Source of the DNA: Firmicutes bacterium ZCTH02-B6
GTDB taxonomy: Bacteria; Bacillota; Limnochordia; Limnochordales; ZCTH02-B6
Assembly (NCBI GenBank): GCA_002159155.1
Contig: LZRQ01000080.1
Span: forward strand, 1-14,409
DNA length: 14,409 bases
Direction of reading: 5' to 3'
Positions 1 through 8,321 of the stretch are shown here, in pieces. The translations under genes and the position numbers were made by a program. The notes beneath the pieces were generated by a model. The model was not told the DNA's origin. It did not search any database and was given only the letters and a program-made list of their open reading frames with translations. Within the stretch, counting starts at the first letter, position 1, and each line of letters begins with the position of its first letter.

Positions 1-39
1 CCCTGCAAGGGTAATGGAATCCGACCCGACAGCGGCTGC

Positions 40-1044
40 TCAGCGGCGGTGGGCTTCCGCTCCGCAGCTCTCCCTCACCACCAGACGGTGGGGCAGCACG
101 ATACTCTCAGGGCTCTTCGCCTTGCCCGCGACCTGGTCCAAGAGCAGGCGGGCCGCCCGCCGGCCAATCTCGTACATCGGCTGGGCGACGGTGGTCAGCG
201 CCGGCCGGTGAAAGGCGGCAAAGCGGATATCGTCAAAGCCGACGACGGCCACATCGCCGGGCACCTGCTTACCCATGGCATACGCCTCTTTGATGAACCC
301 GATGGCCATCTCATCGTTGGCGCAAAAGACAGCGGTCGGCGGATGGTCCAGGCTCAAGAGGCGGCGGGCGGCGTCGACGCCGCTCTCGAGGTAAAAGGTG
401 CCGGTAGCGATCAGTTCCTCCTCAAACGGCAGTCCTGCCTGCTGCAGCGCCAGCGTGTAGCCGCGCAGCCGGTCGCGGCAAAGGACGACGTCCGGCGGGC
501 CGTTGACGTAGCCGATGCGCTTATGCCCGAGCTGGATAAGGTGCCGCGTCGCGTCCATAGCCGCGGCCACGTTGTCGATGGACACTTGCGACACCGCGCC
601 CTCGATGTATTCGCACGCCAGCACCACCGGCACCCGCTCGGCCATGGTAAGGATATGGGGACTGCTCACCCGGGCCGTCAAGAAGATGGCACCGTCGGCA
701 CCCCGCCGCCCGATAATCTTGGTGTACTCGAGCTCCCGCTCGAGGTCGTTGTCGGTGTTGCACAACAACACCGAGAACCCTTCCTCGTGGGCCACATCCT
801 CAATACCCCGGACGATGAAGGAAAAGAACGGGTTGTTGATGTCGGGCAGCACGACAATGATGGTGGCTGTCCGCTGAATCCGCAGGTTTCTCGCGGACAC
901 GTTGGGCTCGTATCCCAGCTTCTTCACCGCCGCCGCCACCCGGCGCCGTGTTTCTGGTTTCCCAGCTTCGGGGTCGTTGAGAATCCGGGACACCGTTGCC
1001 GTCGAAACCCCCGCCAGGCGGGCGACGTCCTTCATCGTGACCAA
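40..1044 (-). CDS. LacI/GalR-family transcriptional repressor
   Basis: Cytoplasmic DNA-binding sugar sensor, probably the local repressor of this sugar locus. The 334 aa have classic LacI layout. A helix-turn-helix lies at residues 4-23 (KDVARLAGVSTATVSRILN), followed by a hinge helix near residues 48-56 (PNVSARNLR) and a periplasmic-binding-protein-like effector domain to the C-terminus (ends VVRESCGAEAHRR). The start is taken as TTG at 1044, giving MVTMKDVA, which aligns with the common MATIKDVA start; a GGAG lies 10 nt upstream. ATG at 1035 is the alternative. Recognition-helix residues T15 and A16 resemble GalR (V15 A16) and CytR-type members, which favour operators with AAnCGnTT cores. 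That matches the GTAATCGATTAC site in the divergent promoter. It is the last gene of the minus-strand cluster, 134 bp after the binding-protein gene, and may have its own promoter. The family is certain; the effector is unknown. Confidence 0.95.
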   Translation of the reverse strand: MVTMKDVARLAGVSTATVSRILNDPEAGKPETRRRVAAAVKKLGYEPNVSARNLRIQRTATIIVVLPDINNPFFSFIVRGIEDVAHEEGFSVLLCNTDNDLERELEYTKIIGRRGADGAIFLTARVSSPHILTMAERVPVVLACEYIEGAVSQVSIDNVAAAMDATRHLIQLGHKRIGYVNGPPDVVLCRDRLRGYTLALQQAGLPFEEELIATGTFYLESGVDAARRLLSLDHPPTAVFCANDEMAIGFIKEAYAMGKQVPGDVAVVGFDDIRFAAFHRPALTTVAQPMYEIGRRAARLLLDQVAGKAKSPESIVLPHRLVVRESCGAEAHRR

Positions 1045-1085
1045 GGCGCATCAACTCCGCATCTGAACCTGCAGTGTATCAAACA

Positions 1086-1112
1086 AGTATACAAAAAAGA
1101 GAGAGCGCTCAA
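1086..1112 (-). promoter_or_regulatory. Candidate promoter of the lacI-type gene
   Basis: On the minus strand a TTGAGC (1107-1112) and a TATACT (1086-1091) are separated by 15 bp, with a T-run between them. The spacing is short for a vegetative promoter. An 8-bp palindrome GAGCGCTC (1103-1110, CG centre) overlaps the -35 and could be an autoregulatory site. An imperfect inverted repeat (TGTAT...ATACA) lies around 1076-1094. This is suggestive only. Confidence 0.25.
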
Positions 1113-1117
1113 GAAGG

Positions 1118-1138
1118 AGGGGGCCGTGGCGGCCCCCT
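1118..1138 (-). terminator. GC-rich hairpin after the binding-protein gene
   Basis: A perfect 9-bp stem (AGGGGGCCG/CGGCCCCCT) with a 3-nt loop lies about 40 nt past the stop codon of the binding-protein gene. On the minus strand the only T-run (TTTTTT, 1093-1098) begins about 19 nt after the stem, so this is not a canonical intrinsic terminator. It may act as a partial terminator or a 3'-end stabiliser that separates transporter mRNA from the repressor gene. Confidence 0.4.
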
Positions 1139-1178
1139 GCCTCACCTTTGCCCTTCGGAACGGATACCGGGTGTGGTC

Positions 1179-2327
1179 TTACCGGCCGCCCCAGCGCTGG
1201 GGATAGCCCGGCAAGTCCTCGCAGCCGCACAAGGCATAATGTTGCGGCGGCATGTTGTACTGCAAGTATTGGGCCAGTGTTTCGTTGGTGATGGTCGGCT
1301 GCGGGAGCTTCCACTCAGGCCCGGGAATGGGCTGGCCCGACAGCACCATGACAGCCGCCTCGACGGCGGTGCGCCACTGGAAGGTGGGATACGTTGGTGC
1401 GATACCCGTCAGGCCTTCCTCATACCACTTCACCAGCACGTCCTGCTGATCCTCGCCGGTAAAAACCGGAATCTCGTAACCGAGATCCTCGAAGGCTTCC
1501 AGCACGGCGACGGTGGTGGCGCCGGCGTCCATCCACACCGCGTCGATCTGCCCGTAGCGCAGCAGGTAGTCGGTCACGATGGACTTGGCCACGGCCCGGT
1601 CGTCGTTGGTAAACTCCACGCCAATGATCTCCAAGTTCGTTTCGGCAAAGATCCGTTCCGCGGCGGACCAGCGGGTCTCAAGCACGTCCACGCCGGGCGA
1701 AATGCGCAACGCCAGAACCTTGCCCCCGTTCGGCAGCTGTTCGGCGATGAAGCGGGCCCCCTGAGCGCCGAAAGCGTAACCGCCGATGGGGCTGATGAAG
1801 GTGATCGGCGCGCGGGTGTTGACGCCGCGGTCAAAAACGATGACCGGCAGCTGCTGGGCTGCCCGTTCCACGGCAGGCGTGAGGGCGGCGGTCGTCATGG
1901 GCGACACGATCAGCAGGTCGCACCGGCCGCTGGCCACCAAGTCCGCAATGTCGGCGATCTGCTTCTCGTCGCGCCCTTCCGCGTCCAGCACGATGAACTC
2001 CTTGATCAGGGGATTGGCCTCCACCGCCGCCTGCATGGTGGTGAAACCGACCACGCGCCATGGGTTGAACAGGCCCGCGTTGGAGAAGCAGATGGTCCAC
2101 GGCGGATCCTTCTTATACTGTGACGTGTCCACCCACGTGGGGTCCAAGGCCTGCAGCCACGGCTTGTCGGGCGGGCCGACCGGTTCCATCTCGAGCAAGG
2201 CCATCTGGCGGGCGAACTCATCGGGGTCCCAGAACTCCGAAACCCGTTGCGCCACACCTGCCTGCGGCATAGCCGACAACAGCAATGCCGCGGCCAAGAC
2301 CAAGGCGACCATCTCTTTGCGCTGCAT
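1179..2327 (-). CDS. Sugar ABC transporter substrate-binding protein (ribose/RbsB type)
   Basis: Secreted binding protein that captures the sugar for the adjacent importer. The 382-aa product starts at an ATG with AGGAGG 9 nt upstream (2337-2342). It has a signal peptide: MQRKEM, then a hydrophobic run VALVLAAALLLSAMPQAGVAQ, with likely cleavage after AGVAQ or AVAQ near residue 26. No lipobox cysteine is visible, so it is probably soluble or anchored some other way. The mature part matches the periplasmic-binding-protein type 1 sugar fold (Peripla_BP_4): WTICFSNAGLFNPWRV, DLLIVSPMTTAALTPAVERA, PVIVFDRGVNT, YGQIDAVWMDAGATTVAVLEAFEDLG and VFTGEDQQ. It is the final transporter gene and lies 131 bp after the second permease stop. 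Substrate cannot be read from sequence. Confidence 0.93.
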   Translation of the reverse strand: MQRKEMVALVLAAALLLSAMPQAGVAQRVSEFWDPDEFARQMALLEMEPVGPPDKPWLQALDPTWVDTSQYKKDPPWTICFSNAGLFNPWRVVGFTTMQAAVEANPLIKEFIVLDAEGRDEKQIADIADLVASGRCDLLIVSPMTTAALTPAVERAAQQLPVIVFDRGVNTRAPITFISPIGGYAFGAQGARFIAEQLPNGGKVLALRISPGVDVLETRWSAAERIFAETNLEIIGVEFTNDDRAVAKSIVTDYLLRYGQIDAVWMDAGATTVAVLEAFEDLGYEIPVFTGEDQQDVLVKWYEEGLTGIAPTYPTFQWRTAVEAAVMVLSGQPIPGPEWKLPQPTITNETLAQYLQYNMPPQHYALCGCEDLPGYPQRWGGR

Positions 2328-2458
2328 CCGCGGGTTCCTCCTTTCGGTCCTCTTGACGACTCCGACGCCTCCAGTACTGATGGCCTCTGCCGCCGTCACA
2401 TCCCCCCTTCCCCGTGGTCTGGCTTGTATCGCTCCAGTGGCAGGCGGCGGCTGTCCGA

Positions 2459-3466
2459 TCAGCTCCGCCGCTCCCGCCATGCGGTGTAGGCCACCGCCCC
2501 GATGATGATGACCCCCTGCAGCCCGTCCCGGAGGGGCTTGGGCCATCCCAACAGGTTTAGCAGCGTAAACAGCGCCTGCAAGGTCAGTGCCCCGGCGATG
2601 GCGCCAGGCATCGTGCCACGGCCGCCTAAGAGTTTGGCTCCGCCTAACACCGCCGCCGAAATGGCACCCAACTCCTGCCCGTCTCCCACGTTGGTGGAAA
2701 CGCCGGAGAAGCCACCCAACAGGATCCCAGCGATCACGGCAGACGTGGCCGACGCCACGAAGGCCAAGATGCGCACCTTTGCCGTGGGAACGCCCGAAAG
2801 GCGCGCCGCCCGTGGGTTGTCGCCGAGCGCGATCAACTGCTTGCCCCACCCCGTGCGGTGCAGGAGGTATGTGGCCACCACGGCGACGACCAGCAAGATG
2901 ATGACCGCGTAAGGCACCTCGTCCAGCAGCGGGACGCCAGTCAGGCGGTTGCGCCCAAACACGCGAAAGTTGTTGGGCAAAAAGCCTCTGGGCGCGCCCC
3001 CGGTCCAAAGCAGTGCGAAACCCTTGAGGGTGACCAGCATGCCTAGCGTGGTGATAAAGGAGGGAACCTTGAGCCAGCTGGTGACGGCGCCGTTGAACAC
3101 GCCCACCGCGATACCGATGAGGAACATGACCGCGATAACCCACGCGGTATTGGCCGGATCGCCGTCTATGAGCATCGAGCTCCCCAACACCACCAAGGTG
3201 ATGAGGGAGCCCACCGACAAGTCGAAGCCGCCCGCAACGATGACAAACAACTGGCCGGCAGCGAGGATGGCTGCCGGTGCCGCCCGCATCAGAAACGACA
3301 TGAAACCGGGTACGGTGGCAAACCGCGGATTGAGCAAGCTGATCCAAACGCAAATGGCCAAGAGCACCACAAAGATAGGCGGCACACGCCGCACCATCGC
3401 CCACCACCGCCGGCCCGCGGCGCTTCGAGAAGGCTCCTGGACTGTTGCCGGTCGCGCGTCCGTCAT
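2459..3466 (-). CDS. Sugar ABC transporter permease (ribose/RbsC type), second of pair
   Basis: Inner-membrane channel subunit of a carbohydrate importer of the BPD_transp_2 family. The 335-aa product has a polar N-terminal tail of about 27 residues, then about eight to ten hydrophobic segments. The family signature GQLFVIVAGGFDLSVGS follows the second hydrophobic stretch. The coupling region reads GDNPRAARLSGVPTAKVRILAFVASA, and the C-terminal conserved block reads ISAAVLGGAKLLGGRGTMPGAIAGALTL. The start ATG at 3466 has GAGGGG about 11 nt upstream and lies 23 bp after the stop of the other permease, so the two are co-transcribed. The two permeases are clearly different sequences and probably form a heterodimer. 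Confidence 0.94.
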   Translation of the reverse strand: MTDARPATVQEPSRSAAGRRWWAMVRRVPPIFVVLLAICVWISLLNPRFATVPGFMSFLMRAAPAAILAAGQLFVIVAGGFDLSVGSLITLVVLGSSMLIDGDPANTAWVIAVMFLIGIAVGVFNGAVTSWLKVPSFITTLGMLVTLKGFALLWTGGAPRGFLPNNFRVFGRNRLTGVPLLDEVPYAVIILLVVAVVATYLLHRTGWGKQLIALGDNPRAARLSGVPTAKVRILAFVASATSAVIAGILLGGFSGVSTNVGDGQELGAISAAVLGGAKLLGGRGTMPGAIAGALTLQALFTLLNLLGWPKPLRDGLQGVIIIGAVAYTAWRERRS

Positions 3467-3489
3467 CGGGTCACTCGCCCCTCATGCCG

Positions 3490-4460
3490 TCAGCCGACTT
3501 CCTCTCTCGACCTAACGGAATAGCTGGCTACGGCGGCGATGATGATGAAACCGCGAAACACCTGCTTCAGAAAGGCGCCGGTGCCGAGCTGGTTGAACAT
3601 GGAGTCCATAATGCTGAAAATGAGCACTCCCGCCAGCGTGCCCAACACCCCACCCCGGCCGCCGGCCAGCGCCGTTCCCCCCACGACGACGGCTGCGATG
3701 GACTCCAAGTCGTAGACGCCGTCCTGTCCCACCCACGGCGCCCCCGCTCCGAGGCGGGCGGCGATGAACAGTCCGGTCAACACCGCGCTGAGGCTCGCGA
3801 TGATGTGAGCCCCGATCAAGACCCGGTCGGTGCGCAATCCCGATAGGCGCGCCACCTCCGCGTGGCCTCCCACCGCGTACAGGCGCGCGCCAAAGCGGGT
3901 GCGGTGCATGACCAAGGCGCCGAGGGCGACCACCCCCAGCAGCACCACGACGGGGATAGGCACCGGGCCCCACGTACCGTACGCCAGCACTTCAAATTCC
4001 GGCGCCACCGCTCCAGCGAAGTTCTGGAAACTGGTGCTCAAAAGACCTTGCATGAACAGCCCCGTTCCCAGCGTCGCGATGAGGGCATTGACCCGCAGCT
4101 TGGTGATGATGAGGCCATTCAAGAGCCCGACGCCGAGGCCGATGGCCGCTACCACCACGATGGCCCGAGCGATGTTGGCGGGGTCCCCCTGCATGATGAA
4201 GGAGGCCATCACGGCGGTGACGCTGATGAGGTGGGCAACGGACAAGTCAATGGAGCCGCCCAGGATGGCAAAGCTTTGGCCCACGGCCACGATGCCCAGC
4301 GCCACGGACCGCACAAAGATGTTGCTGATGTTGGCCGCGGAGAGGAACTGACCGCGCCCAAAGAGGGAGACCAGCACCCAGGCGGCGACGAAAGCGCCGG
4401 CCAGGAACAAAAACGCAGGCGGCAGCCCGGCCCGCCCCGGTTTGCGGATCACGTATCCGC

Positions 4461-4464
<4 letters not shown>
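3490..4464 (-). CDS. Sugar ABC transporter permease (ribose/RbsC type), first of pair
   Basis: The 324-aa integral membrane subunit of the same importer starts MSGYVIRKPGRAG. I chose the ATG at 4464 over the longer frame (to 4560) because it overlaps the ATPase stop by four bases (ATGA), a usual translational-coupling arrangement, and because the upstream extension is an arginine/glycine-rich shadow of the ATPase gene. Recognisable blocks are GQSFAILGGSIDLSVAHLIS (the permease signature), LYAVGGHAEVARLSGLRTDRVLIGAHI (the coupling segment) and IAAVVVGGTALAGGRGGVLGTLAGVLIFS. It ends YSVRSREEVG. In the signature the usual DLSVGS glycine-serine is replaced by DLSVAH. Confidence 0.93.
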
Positions 4465-6002
<1,538 letters not shown>

Positions 6003-6031
6003 TGGTCCGCCCCCGTTGGTCGGTTTCTCCG

Positions 6032-6883
6032 TCAGTCCACAAACAGCTGCCGCAAAAAGCGCAGGCCTTCCCGGGCGATGCTGTCCTGATCCGGAGCGAT
6101 GGGCCGCCACAGGCATACGGCCTGGGCGATGGAGCGCACCGCAGGGGTAAACGATTCGATCACCACCGCGCCATCGTAACCGGTCTCCCGGAGGGCGAGA
6201 GCGATCGACTCCCAGGCTACTTGCCCGGTGCCGGGCACCCCGCGGTCGTTTTCACACGCGTGGAAGTGAAACAACCGGTCGCCCGCCAAACGCACCGCGC
6301 CCGCCGGCGACTTCTCCTCGATGTGCATGTGGAACGTGTCCAGGTGCAGGCCGACCGCAGGGTGGTCGACCTCGGCGAGGAAGTCCATGCCCTGTTGCAC
6401 CGTGTTGATCATGTCGGTCTCAAAACGATTGAGAGGCTCGAGCGCCAACCGCACGCCCCGTTCGGCGGCGTAGTCTGCCAGACCTTTGAGCGCGGACACA
6501 GCCCGCCGGCGCTCGGCCCCGCGGGCGTCGTCGGACAACAGGCGCGCCTTTCCGGTCTGCGAGTACATCGGTCCGCAAACGATCCCGGCACCCACAAGAG
6601 CCGCGGCGTCGATCAACTGCCGGATGTAGGCGACTCCGCCTTGGCGAGCGGACGCGTCGTCGCTGGAGATGTCACGTCCGGGCCCGAAGGCACCGCACAC
6701 CACCGGCTCGAGGCCGCGGGCAGCGAGCGCGTCACGCACGCGCGGAAAATCCAATAGCGCAGGGTCTTCGCAGGCGAGCTCCAACACGTCGCAGCCCAGC
6801 TGCGCCGCCTTGTCGGCCAGCGCTTCGACATGAGCCGTCGACAGGGGCGACTCCCAGATGAACGTGTTCACTCCAAAGCGCAC
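6032..6883 (-). CDS. Ketose 3-epimerase, D-tagatose/D-psicose 3-epimerase family (TIM barrel)
   Basis: Cytoplasmic metal-dependent epimerase expected to invert C3 of a ketose. I place the start at GTG 6883 (VRFGVNTFIWES), with AAGGAGG 8 nt upstream (6892-6898). This gives 283 aa, near the usual length of about 290. Visible blocks are LALEPLNRFETDMINT, GLHLDTFHMHIEE, LFHFHACENDRG and VVIESFTP. The expected metal ligands are E149, D182, H208 and E243. Their mutual spacing is identical to E152/D185/H211/E246, recalled for Pseudomonas cichorii D-tagatose 3-epimerase, and H185 and R214 also fall in register. A longer frame starts at ATG 6958, but its AGGAGG touches the ATG and the extension would contain a LacI-type operator. 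It is the first gene of the minus-strand operon, so its product is probably a pathway enzyme for the imported sugar. Exact substrate is inferred only at family level. Confidence 0.9.
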   Translation of the reverse strand: MRFGVNTFIWESPLSTAHVEALADKAAQLGCDVLELACEDPALLDFPRVRDALAARGLEPVVCGAFGPGRDISSDDASARQGGVAYIRQLIDAAALVGAGIVCGPMYSQTGKARLLSDDARGAERRRAVSALKGLADYAAERGVRLALEPLNRFETDMINTVQQGMDFLAEVDHPAVGLHLDTFHMHIEEKSPAGAVRLAGDRLFHFHACENDRGVPGTGQVAWESIALALRETGYDGAVVIESFTPAVRSIAQAVCLWRPIAPDQDSIAREGLRFLRQLFVD

Positions 6884-6918
6884 CGCGCCCGCCTCCTTGC
6901 ATCGAGACCGACTACGCC

Positions 6919-6930
6919 GTAATCGATTAC
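6919..6930. promoter_or_regulatory. LacI-type operator O1
   Basis: GTAATCGATTAC is a perfect 12-bp palindrome with the central CG step typical of LacI/GalR operators, and it fits the pattern GTAAnCGnTTAC. It lies 36 bp upstream of the epimerase GTG start, downstream of the candidate minus-strand promoter and upstream of the candidate plus-strand promoter. Assignment to the repressor at 40-1044 is inferred from its recognition-helix residues T15/A16 and its location in the same cluster. Confidence 0.7.
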
Positions 6931-6940
6931 CGGATTTTTC

Positions 6941-6969
6941 TCCACACGAGTCCATCATCCTCCTAAAAT
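6941..6969 (+). promoter_or_regulatory. Candidate plus-strand promoter (dehydrogenase operon)
   Basis: TCCACA (6941-6946, 4 of 6 to TTGACA), a 17-bp spacer and TAAAAT (6964-6969, 5 of 6 to TATAAT). Transcription would begin near 6976 and give a leader of about 170 nt that contains operator O2. This is a consensus match only. Confidence 0.4.
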
Positions 6970-6982
6970 GTTACGATGTTAC

Positions 6983-7012
6983 AGTATCCTTCGTCTACTC
7001 GTTGGCATGTAA
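6983..7012 (-). promoter_or_regulatory. Candidate minus-strand promoter (transport operon)
   Basis: On the minus strand the -10 is GATACT (6983-6988, 4 of 6) and the -35 is TTACAT (7007-7012, weak), with an 18-bp spacer. The -35 overlaps operator O2, so repressor binding there would block it directly. Transcription would begin near 6976, almost back to back with the candidate plus-strand start. The -35 match is poor, so confidence is modest. Confidence 0.3.
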
Positions 7013-7020
7013 TCGATTCC
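7009..7020. promoter_or_regulatory. LacI-type operator O2
   Basis: GTAATCGATTCC differs from O1 at one base and keeps the central CG. Its centre lies 90 bp from the O1 centre, close to the 92-bp O1-O3 separation of the E. coli lac operon, so looping by a tetrameric repressor is conceivable. It overlaps the candidate minus-strand -35 and lies in the untranslated leader of the plus-strand transcript. Confidence 0.6.
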
Positions 7021-7145
7021 CTCACTTGCCAGTGGCGCGCAGGACTTTGTGGAGCGTGAACGAAACGTCTATTCAAAGCCTTTTGAGAACAAGGCGGACC
7101 CGGACTGGCCGGGCACTGCTTAAAAGGAAAGGGAGGGTGACCATC

Positions 7146-8302
7146 GTGGAAACCACACGCCGCGCCGTACGCTACGGGATGGTGGGCGGCGGGCCTGGAG
7201 CGTTCATCGGCCAGGTGCACCGCAAAGCGGCCGCGCTGGACGGCGAATTGGTGCTGGTGGCCGGCGCCTTCTCGTCCGATCCCGCCAAGTCACGCGCCCA
7301 AGGGGCCGCGCTGGGACTGCCGCCGTCGCGGGTCTACGGTTCGTGGCAAGAGATGCTCGAGCAAGAAAGCGCCTTGCCGGCCGACCAGCGCATGGAGCTT
7401 GTGGCCATCGTCACACCCAACCATCTGCACTACGAGATCGCGCGGGCATGTCTCCAACGGGGTTTCCACGTCATCTGCGACAAGCCGCTCTGCAATACGG
7501 TTGAGGAAGCCGAAGAGCTGGTCCGGCTGACCCGGGAACGCGACCTGGTGTTTGCCGTCACCTATACCTATGCCGGCTATCCCATGGTTAAGGAAGCTCG
7601 CGAACTGGTTGCCCGGGGCGAATTGGGGGAGCTCCGCAAAATTGTCGTCGAGTACCCGCAAGGGTGGCTAAGCGAACCCGTGGAGGGTGAAAGCAAACAG
7701 GCGGCGTGGCGCACCGACCCGGCGCAGGCCGGGGCCGGGGGGCTACCGGTGACATCGGCTCCCATGCGGAGCATCTGGCCCGCTACATCACCGGGCTCCA
7801 TATCGAGGAGCTGTGTGCGGACTTGACGACCTTCGTCCCCGGACGCCGGCTGGACGACGACGCCAACATGCTGGTGCGGTGGCAACAAGACGTCAAGGGC
7901 GTGCTGTATGTATCCCAGATCTCGACCGGAGAGGAAAACGACCTGCGCATTCGCGTGTACGGCCGCCGGGCGTCCCTCGAGTGGCAGCACCGCGATCCCG
8001 ACACGCTGATCGTCCGGTCCAACACCGGTCCGGCAAATGTCTACCGGCGCGGCGCCCCTTACTTGTCCCCTGTGGCCGCGCACTTCTCACGCCTGCCGGC
8101 CGGCCATCCTGAGGCTTTCATCGAAGCCTTCGCCAACATTTACCGCAGCGCTGCCCGCGCGGTGGCCGCCAAAGCGGCCGCCCGTGAACCCGATCCCATG
8201 GATCTCGACTTCCCGACCGTGGAAGACGGGGCTGTTGGCGTGCGCTTCATTCACAGAGCGGTGGAGAGCGCTCGCGCGGGCGCTATGTGGGTCAAGTTCT
8301 GA
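7146..8302 (+). CDS. Gfo/Idh/MocA-family NAD(P)-dependent oxidoreductase, frameshifted
   Basis: Sugar or polyol dehydrogenase of the inositol 2-dehydrogenase/glucose-fructose oxidoreductase superfamily. Start GTG 7146 has GGGAGG 9 nt upstream (7131-7136). The N-terminal Rossmann part is plain: YGMVGGGPGAFIG (10-22), VAIVTPNHLHYEIA and CDKPLCN with likely catalytic K113. The frame then breaks inside the run of six G at 7737-7742, near residue 197. One more G restores GAGGATGDIGSHAEHL, which holds the family's catalytic Asp and His, and the frame then continues to the stop at 8300-8302. The restored product is about 385 aa, normal for the family. The sequence as given encodes only a truncated protein lacking the catalytic motif, so this is either a one-base sequence error, a recent mutation or, less likely, slippage at the G-run. 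It probably forms an operon with the isomerase 19 bp downstream. Confidence 0.88.
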
Positions 8303-8321
8303 ACGAAAGGAGCGGACTGTC

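Noticed and set aside
49..1206. A 385-codon open frame on the plus strand opposite the LacI gene
   Set aside because: Its translation is a low-complexity His/Arg/Gly/Val-rich shadow, while the opposite strand encodes an unmistakable LacI protein across the same span.
2328..3407. The in-frame upstream extension of the binding-protein frame, which would make a 742-residue protein
   Set aside because: The extension overlaps the permease gene in another frame and looks like shadow sequence. The ATG at 2327 has a perfect ribosome site and starts a signal peptide.
6968..6982. A short direct repeat ATGTTAC/ATGTTAC in the divergent promoter
   Set aside because: The two copies are 8 bp apart, not a helical period, and the stretch is an AT-rich promoter region where such repeats are expected.
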